Positions 45,559 through 53,750 are shown, counted from the stretch's first letter. The stretch: 64,000 nt of DNA from Akkermansiaceae bacterium (GCA_021200315.1 JAJQGU010000053.1:19975-83974), one strand, 5' to 3'. The notes: generated by a model from the letters alone, not told the origin. Made by a program: numbers and translations.

Positions 45559-46123
45559 ATCTGTGAGTGTGGAAAGGTCGGAGGAAATGTCCGATACCCG
45601 GTTCTATGGAAAAGGAATTGTGTCAACTGGCCGGATTTGAGCTGTCTGCGGCCGTTATTTTTCAATGGCCGGCACTAGACAGCTCATTCGGGCGCCTGTC
45701 CGCAATGCGGTTCTGTCGCCCGCTGGGAACAGGGACATTCGTGCATCCGGGCAATGCGCGCGGGAATAGCCCAACGATCCGGAAAAGAGAGAGCTCCCAG
45801 CAAACGCTGCGGTAGATGGGCGAATGTTCATTGTGGGTTGATATTCTGTCAGATTGTTGTGTATTGCGTAATCCCTATTAAATAACTAGGAAATTACGGG
45901 GCATTCATACCCGCATGCGGTGATTCTGTCAACAATAAATATGAAAAATTTTGTTGGACTGGATGCTGCTTCTACACTTTTATTCTTGCCCGAGCTGCGG
46001 AAAGTGTAAACAAAAAGAGCAACAAGCCCATTGCAGGAGAAAAACTTAAACGAGGAATACCTCATCGGATTGCGCCGATATATAAATTCTTCTGTTGAGC
46101 GGCAGATTTTTCATAAAAATGGA
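45559..46123. other. Long intergenic region between cysH and tRNA-Arg(ACG)
   Basis: About 565 bases. It contains the inverted repeat at 45639-45685. The part 45835-46060 is AT-rich. No coding frame looks real; an open frame at 45567-45815 has no usual protein composition. It probably holds the cysH promoter and other control sites. Confidence 0.5.
45639..45685 (-). repeat. Inverted repeat upstream of cysH
   Basis: GAGCTGTCT (45639-45647) and AGACAGCTC (45677-45685) are perfect nine-base arms around a 29-base loop that has a second GGCC/GGCC pair. It sits 80-130 bases ahead of cysH and could be a regulator site or RNA element of the sulfur cluster. I could not match it to a known SAM riboswitch. 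Confidence 0.4.
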
Positions 46124-46152
46124 TTGACTCCCGGTGTCATTTCGGCTATACT
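46124..46152 (+). promoter_or_regulatory. Sigma-70 promoter of tRNA-Arg(ACG) and possibly tmRNA
   Basis: TTGACT, 17 bases, TATACT: nearly consensus. The predicted start is about 30 bases before the tRNA. tmRNA follows 71 bases after the tRNA and may share this transcript. Confidence 0.75.
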
Positions 46153-46190
46153 CACCCCGCCGTCTTCCCTCGGTGGGAAAGATAGCGAAT

Positions 46191-46267
<77 letters not shown>

Positions 46268-46338
46268 TTCCTTTCTATCGGGGCGGGATAAGGAGAAATT
46301 TTGAACAAAGTTTCTCCCGAGGTTCGGCAATAACAAGT

Positions 46339-46701
46339 GGGGGCGCCATGGTTTCGACTGAATGCCTGAGGCGTCGGCTGCATGTGAAGGTTGATCGGCT
46401 GGCCTTCTAAAAAGCCGATCAAACAATAAATGCGAACTATTCTGAAGAAGAATACGCAATGGCTGCTTAAACACTAACAGCCGCGTTCCGGATCTGACGC
46501 CTGCTGAGGTTTGGAACGATGTTCAGCAGGCTGGCGCAGGGCGGGGGAGCCGCGTCCGCGTGAGATTTCCACAGGTTCCTGGCGCACCGCAAGGCCGACG
46601 CAGAGCGGAGCGGGCGTGAGAGCGGCAATCTGCGTCTGAACATGGAGATGCCGGCACTAACGGCGTTCAGGACACGAGTTCGACTCTCGTCGCCTCCACC
46701 A
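46339..46701 (+). ncRNA. ssrA: Transfer-messenger RNA
   Basis: Rescues ribosomes stalled on broken messages. The 5' end GGGGGCG pairs with CGCCTCC before the ACCA at 46698-46701, forming the tRNA-like acceptor; the T-loop TTCGACT is near the 3' end. The resume codon GCG lies at 46432 and the tag reads ANYSEEEYAMAA with TAA at 46468-46470. The tag ends in AA as needed for proteases. Length 363 nt, normal for the one-piece form. Confidence 0.95.
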
Positions 46702-46715
46702 TTTTAAGAAATTGA

Positions 46716-46749
46716 AGAGATCGGAGATATGTCTCTGGTCTCTTTTTTT
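46716..46749 (+). terminator. Terminator of tmRNA
   Basis: Twelve base pairs (two G-U): AGAGA-TCG-GAGA, TATG loop, TCTC-TGG-TCTCT, then a run of six T. It lies 15 bases after the tmRNA end. Confidence 0.85.
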
Positions 46750-47064
46750 CGGAGCGGGCACAGAAAAAGAGTGCAGGCTCGGAGCCGCGTTCCCTGCGGC
46801 TCCGCCGCCATATTCCGCCGGCACGCGCAGTCGATAGGCAGTGAAATTACGGAGGCGGCAGACAGGCTGTTGTCTCCAAGTTCGCCTTGCGGCGGCCCCC
46901 CCCTCAATGACACCATTGGATTCACTGAATCCCCGCATGCGGATGATGGCTTCGCGCCGCCGGTGCATGGTTTTGAGGCGAGGCTTTGCGATGAGCGGGG
47001 AAGGCATGTCTCGTCCTCTCCATCGTCTTTTTTGAGCCCGCGGCATCAGGCTTGCTGCCGATGC
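46750..47064. other. Intergenic stretch between tmRNA terminator and tracrRNA candidate
   Basis: About 315 bases. It has a strong hairpin, GGAGCCGC (46781-46788) with GCGGCTCC (46796-46803), and is otherwise GC-rich. Open frames here are antisense to tmRNA or lack sensible composition. No gene recognised. Confidence 0.5.
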
Positions 47065-47195
47065 TTAAAGTTAACCTCCGACCTGCAAGGCAGGCCGGAG
47101 GTATGTATCGGAGTCACATCGGAATCGCAGATCGAAGCGCTCTCCGAACGCCTGTCAGCAAGGACGTCTGCGGATGCTGATTTTGAAGTGAGATC
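47065..47195 (-). ncRNA. Candidate tracrRNA (minus strand)
   Basis: Type II systems need an RNA with an anti-repeat. On the minus strand, ACTTCAAAAT (47182-47191) is exactly complementary to the first ten bases of the repeat in its minus-strand reading. Downstream on the same strand a hairpin of 12 bp (47075-47101, one G-U) is followed by TTAACTTTAA, a possible terminator. A second partial anti-repeat, GGAGGTTAACTTTAA (47065-47079), lies at the end of it and is followed by a hairpin at 47043-47064. The two sites are alternatives. Pairing beyond ten bases is weak in the first one, so this stays a candidate. Confidence 0.35.
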
Positions 47196-47210
47196 ATCCT
47201 GACATAAAAT
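47183..47210 (+). promoter_or_regulatory. Probable cas operon promoter
   Basis: TTGAAG (47183-47188), 16 bases, TAAAAT (47205-47210). The start of transcription should be near 47217, which excludes the ATG at 47213 and favours ATG 47288 for cas9. The -35 box overlaps the ten-base anti-repeat of the minus-strand tracrRNA candidate. Confidence 0.5.
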
Positions 47211-47287
47211 CCATGAGCGGGCAAGCGAAAAATCCGCTTCTGCGCTTTTTAACTTGCCCCCTCTTACCCGCCGGAGTAAAAAAAAGA

Positions 47288-50200
47288 ATGCCAGATCGCA
47301 CAAACGCAGCCCTTTCCCGCATCGGCGACTACAGACAGCAGAGCCTGACCTACTGGAAACAACATCCCTTTTTCGCGCCGGATACCGTCGTCCTCGGATT
47401 GGACATCGGCATTGAAGGGATCGGTATCTGCGTGCGCGCAGGACAGCGCATCATCTATTTCAAGACTTTGCTCGTCAATATTCCAAAAAGTGATGCGCTC
47501 AGCGCGCGGCGGGCTTATCGCGCTGCGCGCCGCGCACGCAAAAACCGCCGCACCCGCATGTCCCGCCTGCGCCGGCTCTTCGCCAAGCACGGCCTTCCCT
47601 GGGTGGACGACGAGACCTACAGCCGCAGCGACGCTTTCATGCTGCGTTACCGAGCGCTGCATGGCTCCAACCCCCTTGCCTCGCGGGAAGCGCTCTCCCT
47701 CTGCATTCGCTCTGCCGTCGGGTTGCGCGGGTATGATTACTTCGCCATGTGCGACTCGGACGGCGAATATCCTTGGGGAGCGACATCCAAGTTGGAAGAC
47801 GCGAAAAAATGGCTCGCCTCCGCCTACATCGATCAGGAAATGCACGAATTCCTTCTGGAAAAGGCTCCCGATATCCTGACGAGAACAAACAAAGCATTGA
47901 ACGATCAAGAGCGGGAGAATTGGCGCGCCCTTGTGGAAAAGGCTGTCGCCGAGAATGCAGAGCACAGCATTGACGCCATGCTGCACGCCTACGCCAAGGG
48001 CCGCCCATTGGAACGCAAAGCACGCGGATTCAAATTTCCCCGATCCATGGTGGAGGAGCATCTGCGAAGCATCCTTTCGAGGCATCGTCATCTCATCGAC
48101 GATCCTCAGGGCTTTGAGGATGATCTTTTCCTGAAGTGCGAATCAAAGAAGGACAAGAAGAAAGCCATTTTCTTCTTCAACCGCAAGACGAAGAAAGAGG
48201 CGGAACGCCACTTCGCGAAGAAGGTGAAGCGCTGCCCTTACGCCGCCGATGCGGTCATGCGCGCGGAGCTGGGTCTTGCTCCGTCTCTCTCGTGCGCAGA
48301 GCAAGGGAATCAGAATATCCGACGCTGGAAACTCGTGGATTTTCTCTCCAATCGTCGTTTTGAGTTGCAGGAGAAAGGTAAGGGCATCTCCAAGGAAACT
48401 CTTCCCCGAGAAGCCGTCGCCGCGCTCATCCAAGCCTTGGAAGATGGACGACGCTGGAACGATGCCCAAAAAGCATTGACGGATGCTCTCAAGCCAAAAA
48501 CGCTGGCGAAAGGGAGCGACTGGAACGAGGGCGCGAAGGCGCAGCTCAAGGACATCTATGCTCCCGCTCAGCCTTCCAAGCGCAGCGGCTTGTCCGCTGA
48601 AGCCGCCGGCCGTCTTTTCGAGCTTGCCACGCAATGCGGGAATGATCCGGAGCCCGCTGCCGTCGAAAAATGGAAAAAGGAGTGGAAGCTCTACGAAAAA
48701 CGCTCTGTCATCCAATCTGCCGGCGGCATCTATCCCCAAGTGCGCACCTTGCTCGGAACCGTGCGCAAGGGCGGGGCGCGCTCGTTCGCCACCACGGGCT
48801 TCCTGCAGCATCTGTTCGAGAAAACATTGAAGGGCAAATTGCCTGCCGGGAAAACGAGACCGGATTACGTCGTGGTGGAATGCGTCAAGTCTGCACCGCG
48901 CAATGATACGGATAAGAAGGAGCTCGACAAGCGCATCAAAAAAAATCGCGAACGGAAAGACTGCCTGGCGGGGGAATACCATGTCGATAAATGGACGCGT
49001 TCCAAGCTCTACCGCGTTCAACTCTTTGAGGAACAGGGAGGGTCTCCCGGGGATCCCGCCAGATGCCCATTCACCGGCGAGTCTCTAGGCTGCGATCCTT
49101 TCTCACCGGAGCTGGAGATCGCCCATCTTTATCCCGACAGCCGTGGCGGCCTCTATGTGAGAGAAAATCTCGTTCTCACCACGTGCGCGACCAACCAGGC
49201 CATGGGAAACCGCACGCCGAAGGAGGCGGCCGCCGACGCCGGTCTCAGACGGAAGGGGTGGAAGGACTGGGCCGCCATGGAGCGGGACAGTCACGCCTTC
49301 GACTGGGGAAAGGCCAAACGGGAGCTTTTCGCCTTTGCGCCGGACGATACACGGCGATTTCCGGACTTCAACAACCTCACGCGCACGGCTCAGCTAGCAG
49401 CGGAACTCCGCAATCTCGTCGCCATCTGGCTCGGCATTGCCGCAGACAGTGAAGCCGTGCGGAAGCGCATCGGCAACCCGAGCGGCACCTACACCGCCGC
49501 CGCTCGTCACGGCATGCTCGGTTCAGATTATAAAAAAGACCGTTCGGATCTCACCCATCACCGCAATGATGCATTCGTCATGTCCTGCATCCCGCCCGCA
49601 GAAGGAATCAATGACGTTCACTGCAAGGGCATCTTCTTCACAGATGAGTTCCCCGACGGGAAGGGCGGGAGAGAGCGCCGCCTCTCGACGATCCAGGGGC
49701 TCCCGATCCCGGACATCGATGCCGTGCCGCGGGAGGATGTCGAATGCCCCATTGTGAAAATCCGCAGCCGAAGCAAATATAACTCGCTTGGAGACCGTAC
49801 ATTCTACTCTGTGGATGAAGAGGGGAGAACATGGCAGCGGACTCCATTGAATGGCGCTGAATTCGTGGAAAAGGCGAAGAAGGGTTCAGCCCCGACGCGG
49901 GACAGGCTCTATGGCATACTCCAAAACGATATGCATATTCCGAGTAAGTATCGCCCTTCCCGCGGACAGATTGAACGCTGGCTTCTCAGCCAGGCCAAGG
50001 CCACTCAGGATGACAATGCGTGCCAGCCGAAGCCGTTGCGGCTGAGAAAAGGCGTTCCGGTCAAGTCCATCCGCAACTCCGGCTCCAAGGGAAATCTTGA
50101 TAAATCGCCGATTGGATGGAGCGGCGTCATTACCCCGAAGGGAAAGTTTGACCAGTTGCGCAATCTGAACGGAAGGTATGAAAGGCTCGAACTCTGGATT

Positions 50201-50686
50201 GGGTGGCATCCCAACAAAAAGGCGTGGAGATACCAAACGCGCGTCATCCCAACGAAACGCTCCATGGAGGGTATTCGCCGCATGGGGTTACCGTGGCGGG
50301 GCACTCAGAATGCGCCGGCATATCTGCAGAAATTGCTTGAGCGCACGGGCAAGCCCGATCTCCGGCGGCTCGTCTGCGGCAGCTTGCAGCCTCATTCTGT
50401 CCTTGTGGACAAACTCTGCAAGGGCAGGTTGTTCCGAGTTTTCTTCTCTCCGGATGAAAAGCAGCGGAAGAAAGTGCCTCCCTTGTCGGATGCGGCATGC
50501 CCCGTCGAAGCATGGGGAGAGTTGTCCGCGATTGACAAAGACAAACAAATAGAAATCAATGCGTTGACCAGAAAGGATCTTAAGAAGGTACGTTCTTCGA
50601 AATCGCCGGAAAAGCTGGCCGAATGGCTCGGCTATCCGCCTGCAGATGTTTACGCACAGCAGCATGGACTGACGCCGCCCTCATGA
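47288..50686 (+). CDS. cas9: Cas9 endonuclease, type II-C
   Basis: RNA-guided DNA endonuclease of the adaptive immune system. With ATG 47288 the protein has 1132 residues, typical of type II-C; a GGAG lies 11 bases upstream. RuvC-I is LGLDIGIEGIGI (Asp39), the Arg-rich bridge helix is ARRAYRAARRARKNRRTRMS, RuvC-II is VVVECVKSAPRN (Glu531), HNH is LEIAHLYPDSRGG with His613 and ENLVLTTCATNQAMGN, and RuvC-III is LTHHRNDAFVM (His757, Asp761). All nuclease motifs are there, but Ala612 (codon GCC) stands where Asp or Glu usually precedes the HNH His. The C-terminal PAM-interacting part cannot be interpreted by eye. The frame is open back to 47213. The gene overlaps cas1 as ATGA. Confidence 0.93.
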   Translation: MPDRTNAALSRIGDYRQQSLTYWKQHPFFAPDTVVLGLDIGIEGIGICVRAGQRIIYFKTLLVNIPKSDALSARRAYRAARRARKNRRTRMSRLRRLFAKHGLPWVDDETYSRSDAFMLRYRALHGSNPLASREALSLCIRSAVGLRGYDYFAMCDSDGEYPWGATSKLEDAKKWLASAYIDQEMHEFLLEKAPDILTRTNKALNDQERENWRALVEKAVAENAEHSIDAMLHAYAKGRPLERKARGFKFPRSMVEEHLRSILSRHRHLIDDPQGFEDDLFLKCESKKDKKKAIFFFNRKTKKEAERHFAKKVKRCPYAADAVMRAELGLAPSLSCAEQGNQNIRRWKLVDFLSNRRFELQEKGKGISKETLPREAVAALIQALEDGRRWNDAQKALTDALKPKTLAKGSDWNEGAKAQLKDIYAPAQPSKRSGLSAEAAGRLFELATQCGNDPEPAAVEKWKKEWKLYEKRSVIQSAGGIYPQVRTLLGTVRKGGARSFATTGFLQHLFEKTLKGKLPAGKTRPDYVVVECVKSAPRNDTDKKELDKRIKKNRERKDCLAGEYHVDKWTRSKLYRVQLFEEQGGSPGDPARCPFTGESLGCDPFSPELEIAHLYPDSRGGLYVRENLVLTTCATNQAMGNRTPKEAAADAGLRRKGWKDWAAMERDSHAFDWGKAKRELFAFAPDDTRRFPDFNNLTRTAQLAAELRNLVAIWLGIAADSEAVRKRIGNPSGTYTAAARHGMLGSDYKKDRSDLTHHRNDAFVMSCIPPAEGINDVHCKGIFFTDEFPDGKGGRERRLSTIQGLPIPDIDAVPREDVECPIVKIRSRSKYNSLGDRTFYSVDEEGRTWQRTPLNGAEFVEKAKKGSAPTRDRLYGILQNDMHIPSKYRPSRGQIERWLLSQAKATQDDNACQPKPLRLRKGVPVKSIRNSGSKGNLDKSPIGWSGVITPKGKFDQLRNLNGRYERLELWIGWHPNKKAWRYQTRVIPTKRSMEGIRRMGLPWRGTQNAPAYLQKLLERTGKPDLRRLVCGSLQPHSVLVDKLCKGRLFRVFFSPDEKQRKKVPPLSDAACPVEAWGELSAIDKDKQIEINALTRKDLKKVRSSKSPEKLAEWLGYPPADVYAQQHGLTPPS

Positions 50687-51588
50687 TCCACCATCTCATC
50701 CTGGCGGGGGAAGACGGCGGGGAAATCCGCCTGAAGGAAGGCATGCTGTGCTGCGGCCAACGCAGCATCGCCCTGCAGGTGCTCGGTTCCCTGCAGTGTC
50801 TCGCTTCCCGCATGAGTTGGAGCCAAAGCGCCCTCTGCGCACTGGCGCGGCAGTGCCCCGCTGTCATGGCGCGCTGGAATACGCATACAGGCAAGTGGGA
50901 AACCTCCGCCATTCAGCCCCGCTGCCGTTACGTCAACCCGGATGTCACCAGCAAAGTATGCCGCCTCAATGAAAGACAGGCGACGCCCTACGCCTCGGCT
51001 CTCCTCTTCACCAAGGTGCAGAACCAGCATGCCCTCATCCGGTCTTTGGAGCCCGATCTTGGACCGTTGCCCCGGTTGGCGTCCAATTCCTACAGCCGTA
51101 TTCTCATGCTGGAGGCCAAATGGGCCCGCTTTTTCTGGGCCCGCTACTTCCATGCCGCCTCGCAGGATCTCTTCACACGCGAAAAGCGTCAGGCAAAGGC
51201 TCCGCTCAATGTGGCTCTCAATTACGGGTACGCCTTTCTCTATCACGCGCTGGAATGGCAGTGCATCGCCAGCGGCATCGAACCGGGCGTGGGGATTGTC
51301 CATCGTCTGCGGCGCAGCCGCCCCAGCCTCGTATGCGATCTCATCGAGCCGATGCGCTGCTGTGTAGAGCTGACGGTCATGCGCCATCTCGATGAAATGC
51401 ACGACAAGAAACTTATGGCCGGCCGTTTTGCCGAAATGATGGAAAGCTCTTGGAACTACGCGGACAGGCGTTTTCGCCTGCGCAGCATCATCCGCCTGCA
51501 CGTAGAATCTTTCGCCCGGGCCGTCCTGGCTGAACGCCCCTCCATTTTTCACCCCTTCTCTCTCCATGCTCGTGATGCTTGCCTATGA
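50683..51588 (+). CDS. cas1: Cas1 integrase
   Basis: With Cas2 it inserts new spacers. From ATG 50683 the protein has 301 residues: a beta-rich N-terminus (MIHHLILAGEDGGEIRLKEG) and a helical catalytic domain. The metal ligands are in LMLEAKWARFFWARYF (Glu), GIVHRLRRSRPSLVCDL (His) and the following LIEPMR (Glu). The start overlaps the cas9 stop; the frame upstream is inside cas9. No csn2 or cas4 is present, as expected for type II-C. Confidence 0.93.
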   Translation: MIHHLILAGEDGGEIRLKEGMLCCGQRSIALQVLGSLQCLASRMSWSQSALCALARQCPAVMARWNTHTGKWETSAIQPRCRYVNPDVTSKVCRLNERQATPYASALLFTKVQNQHALIRSLEPDLGPLPRLASNSYSRILMLEAKWARFFWARYFHAASQDLFTREKRQAKAPLNVALNYGYAFLYHALEWQCIASGIEPGVGIVHRLRRSRPSLVCDLIEPMRCCVELTVMRHLDEMHDKKLMAGRFAEMMESSWNYADRRFRLRSIIRLHVESFARAVLAERPSIFHPFSLHARDACL

Positions 51589-51862
51589 CGTTCCCGAGAC
51601 GAAGTACCAGACCCTGCTGCGCAAGGAATTCGAGGCACTGGGGGGCGAGCGCGTCCAGTACAGCGTCTATCTCTTCGAGGGCGAACCTCATGAGATCGAT
51701 CGCATCATCCGTTATATGCGTCGTGTGGCTCAACTCGTGCCTGATGGCGATATCCGCCTCATTCCCATGGAGCGTGCTGTCTGGGAGCAGCAAATCGTCC
51801 TCAAGGGGGATTACGTCATCCGGAAACAATGCAGCTTCCCCGAATACGTCGTCTTCTGGTGA
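51566..51862 (+). CDS. cas2: Cas2
   Basis: 98 residues with the ferredoxin-like fold: MLVMLAYDVPETKYQTLLRK with the Asp of the first strand, VQYSVYLFEGEPHEIDRIIR, and DIRLIPMERAVWEQQIVLKG. It forms the scaffold for Cas1 dimers. It overlaps cas1 by 23 bases. The three cas genes form one transcript and the array lies 80 bases further on. Confidence 0.93.
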   Translation: MLVMLAYDVPETKYQTLLRKEFEALGGERVQYSVYLFEGEPHEIDRIIRYMRRVAQLVPDGDIRLIPMERAVWEQQIVLKGDYVIRKQCSFPEYVVFW

Positions 51863-51898
51863 AGAAAACTGGCCTGTAATCGACGATCCGTGTAAGAG

Positions 51899-51943
51899 CG
51901 ATACCCTGCAATGTAGTTATCCTCACTACATTGCAGGGTATCG
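51899..51943. terminator. Perfect 19-bp hairpin between cas2 and the array
   Basis: CGATACCCTGCAATGTAGT (51899-51917), a TATCCTC loop, and ACTACATTGCAGGGTATCG (51925-51943). The last base is the first base of repeat 1. On the minus strand the stem is followed by CTCTTAC, a weak T-rich end, so it could terminate crRNA transcription before it enters the cas genes. A terminator for cas2 is also possible, though no T-run follows on the plus strand. Confidence 0.55.
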
Positions 51944-52385
51944 TATACCATAATGCCTCGGTGGAGGCAACTTCAAAATTATTATCACCTGATAACATAC
52001 GCACGTCACCGTATACCATAATGCCTCGGTGGAGGCAACTTCAAAATGCGGTATGAAAGCTCTCGCTCTCGCCGTGGAGTATACCATAATGCCTCGGTGG
52101 AGGCAACTTCAAAATGATCGCGATGATGTTAACCGGAACCTTTTTCGTATACCATAATGCCTCGGTGGAGGCAACTTCAAAATGCTGTGCCGCGGGGATT
52201 GTCCCGCCATTCTGTATACCATAATGCCTCGGTGGAGGCAACTTCAAAATCGAGCTGGCCGCGTTGGTAGATCAGTACGACGTATACCATAATGCCTCGG
52301 TGGAGGCAACTTCAAAATTGTCGGTGCTCACGAATAAAAACGCAAACTCTATACCATAATGCCTCGGTGGAGGCAACTTCAAAAT
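51943..52385 (-). CRISPR. Type II-C CRISPR array, seven repeats and six spacers
   Basis: Repeats of 36-37 bases begin at 51943, 52011, 52079, 52147, 52214, 52282 and 52349; spacers are 30-31 bases. On the plus strand the repeat starts GTATACCATAATGCC and ends CAACTTCAAAAT; the last repeat has C for the first G. A palindrome, TGCCTC-GGTG-GAGGCA, lies in the middle. On the minus strand the repeat contains TTGCCT, 17 bases, TATAC preceded by TGG: a repeat-borne promoter as in Neisseria. I therefore assign transcription to the minus strand, toward the cas genes. Confidence 0.93.
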
Positions 52386-52882
52386 GATGTATTTCCATGC
52401 TTCACAGTTGGGCATTCTGTTCCGACGGCTGGACTCCTTTTGCGCAGGAGAGTTGCCTATGCCTGTGTAGTTGAGGCTGCCTGCCGCCGCCGGCATTGCG
52501 CATGCCGTGGGTGAGGCCGTGCGGCGGCAGGAGCGCCGCCGAGATGGTAAAAATCATGTTCATCAAGTGCGTCTCCATGCGTCAAGCCGAGAGGGTTCTT
52601 GAGGATTTGGCGCCTTCTTGCGGATTCATCCCCGGTAGCGGAGGACAAGTCTTGCCCTTTGGGCAAACAAGGCTGTTTTTCCCAAGGCGATGCTGATTTT
52701 TCGTCTTCTATGAAAACTCTGGAGTATACGTGCGTTTTTACCGGTTCTTTTCTGCTCATTGTTTGGCATGAGCAGACAGCAACACAAAAGAGGAAGCCCG
52801 CCGTCCGCTTACCGCATTGTCCGCCCCATAAAGCTACCTATTGAAAAGCCAAGGAGAGATAAGCGGCTTTGGGGTTTAGAAA
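52386..52882. other. Region between the array and tRNA-Lys
   Basis: About 497 bases without a convincing gene. If the array is transcribed from this side, the leader is here. An 11-bp inverted repeat, CCTGCCGCCGC (52480-52490) with 52521-52531, encloses CGGCAT/ATGCCG. A TTGCCC-TTT-GGGCAA hairpin at ~52654-52668 is followed by ACAAGGCTGTTTTT, a possible terminator. Confidence 0.45.
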
Positions 52883-52958
52883 TGGTACGCAGTCCGGGAT
52901 TCGAACCCGGGACCCATAGATTAAAAGTCTACTGCTCTACCGACTGAGCTAACTGCGC
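52883..52958 (-). tRNA. tRNA-Lys (anticodon TTT)
   Basis: Acceptor GCGCAGT/ACTGCGT, D-arm GCTC/GAGC, anticodon stem GTAGA/TCTAT with loop CTTTTAA (anticodon TTT), T-arm CCGGG/CCCGG with TTCGAAT, discriminator A and encoded CCA. Confidence 0.95.
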
Positions 52959-52983
52959 ATTGACTTTCCGAGAAGCTAGGGGA

Positions 52984-53011
52984 AATATATCAAGAGAATT
53001 GGCTTTTGCAA
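52984..53011 (-). promoter_or_regulatory. Promoter of tRNA-Lys
   Basis: On the minus strand TTGCAA (53006-53011), 16 bases, TATATT (52984-52989). It starts transcription about 20 bases before the tRNA. Confidence 0.6.
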
Positions 53012-53429
53012 GAATAATTTCCCGCTTTAGTAAAATTTGCCGCACGCGTCCCAAAGTTTTTACCGGGGAAAGAACCATACGCCGCTCTGCGCGATCGTCG
53101 TGCTCGGGTGAAAATATAATGCTTAATTTCGCGGGCGTTCGACGCAGGTACCCGGGGACGAGTGCGTTCAACGGGCGGAAGATGTTTCGGCGGTGAAGGC
53201 GAAGGAAGCGGCTGCGGTTCCGGTGCTCTAATGGACGTTGTTGGTCTCAGCTCGATGGACTCCTGCATCTTTTCTTGAGCGTAGACGGCGGCAAGCCGCA
53301 GGGGGGCCGCTCATTGTGCGGGAAATTTTCGCCGCTGAATGGTATAGCTTCATCCGCGAGCAGACAGGGGACAAGCCTTGCCGTTTGTGAAAACAGGGCT
53401 ATTCCCCTATGGAAGTTTTTGATTCTTCC
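53012..53429. other. Intergenic stretch after the tRNA-Lys promoter
   Basis: About 420 bases with no recognisable gene. The part 53350-53415 is similar to 52618-52680 (GACAAG-CTTGCC followed by a related pattern) and may be a second copy of a decayed element. Confidence 0.4.
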
Positions 53430-53750
53430 TCATCCTGGCATACGGTCTGCCGGGGGAACAGTACAGCCGCCAATTTCTATATACTCAGGATGCGGTCTGT
53501 TCTCAAAATAATGTGATTTTAAGTCAATTGTATCCGAAGAGGAGCTCACGCTCTTTACGCCTGCCGCTATAGCATTCACTCCGAATTGGAATCCTTTGGC
53601 TTTCTCGGAAAAGGAAGTCGCCCCAGCTCCGAAGAGCGGGGGGGCCCCCACAAACCATATAAAAAATGCTCCAATAATGGAACCAAGGAGATATTTTCGT
53701 ACGCGCCCACGGCCCGGGGAAAGTCTATCAAAAACAGTTGGAGTGGTCAA
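53430..53750 (-). CDS. Doubtful small membrane protein
   Basis: An open frame of up to 106 residues with one good membrane segment (YLLGSIIGAFFIWFVGAPPLFG) and a polar tail. The first codon (TTG 53750) is part of what looks like a promoter on the same strand: TTGACC, 17 bases, TAGACT (53722-53727). A start inside the frame after that promoter would have to be a GTG in the middle of the helix. So either the promoter is false or the frame does not code. Confidence 0.25.
   Translation of the reverse strand: MTTPTVFDRLSPGRGRVRKYLLGSIIGAFFIWFVGAPPLFGAGATSFSEKAKGFQFGVNAIAAGVKSVSSSSDTIDLKSHYFENRPHPEYIEIGGCTVPPADRMPG

Noticed and set aside
45567..45815. 82-codon open frame upstream of cysH
   Set aside because: It covers the inverted repeat, lacks a ribosome site and has no family or membrane segment.
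46657..47046. 129-codon minus-strand open frame
   Set aside because: It runs into the 3' end of tmRNA, crosses its terminator hairpin and has an Arg-rich composition without a family.
47213..47287. ATG 47213 as the cas9 start
   Set aside because: The best promoter places the transcript start near 47217, no ribosome site precedes 47213, and a GGAG precedes ATG 47288.
51943..52385. Transcription of the array on the plus strand, in line with the cas genes
   Set aside because: No anti-repeat to the GTATACCATAATGCC end was found in the window, while the minus-strand reading gives an in-repeat promoter and anti-repeat matches. Not excluded by experiment.
52041..52496. Short open frames with a repeated peptide (EVASTEALWYT, LPPPRHYGI)
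   Set aside because: They are translations of the CRISPR repeats.
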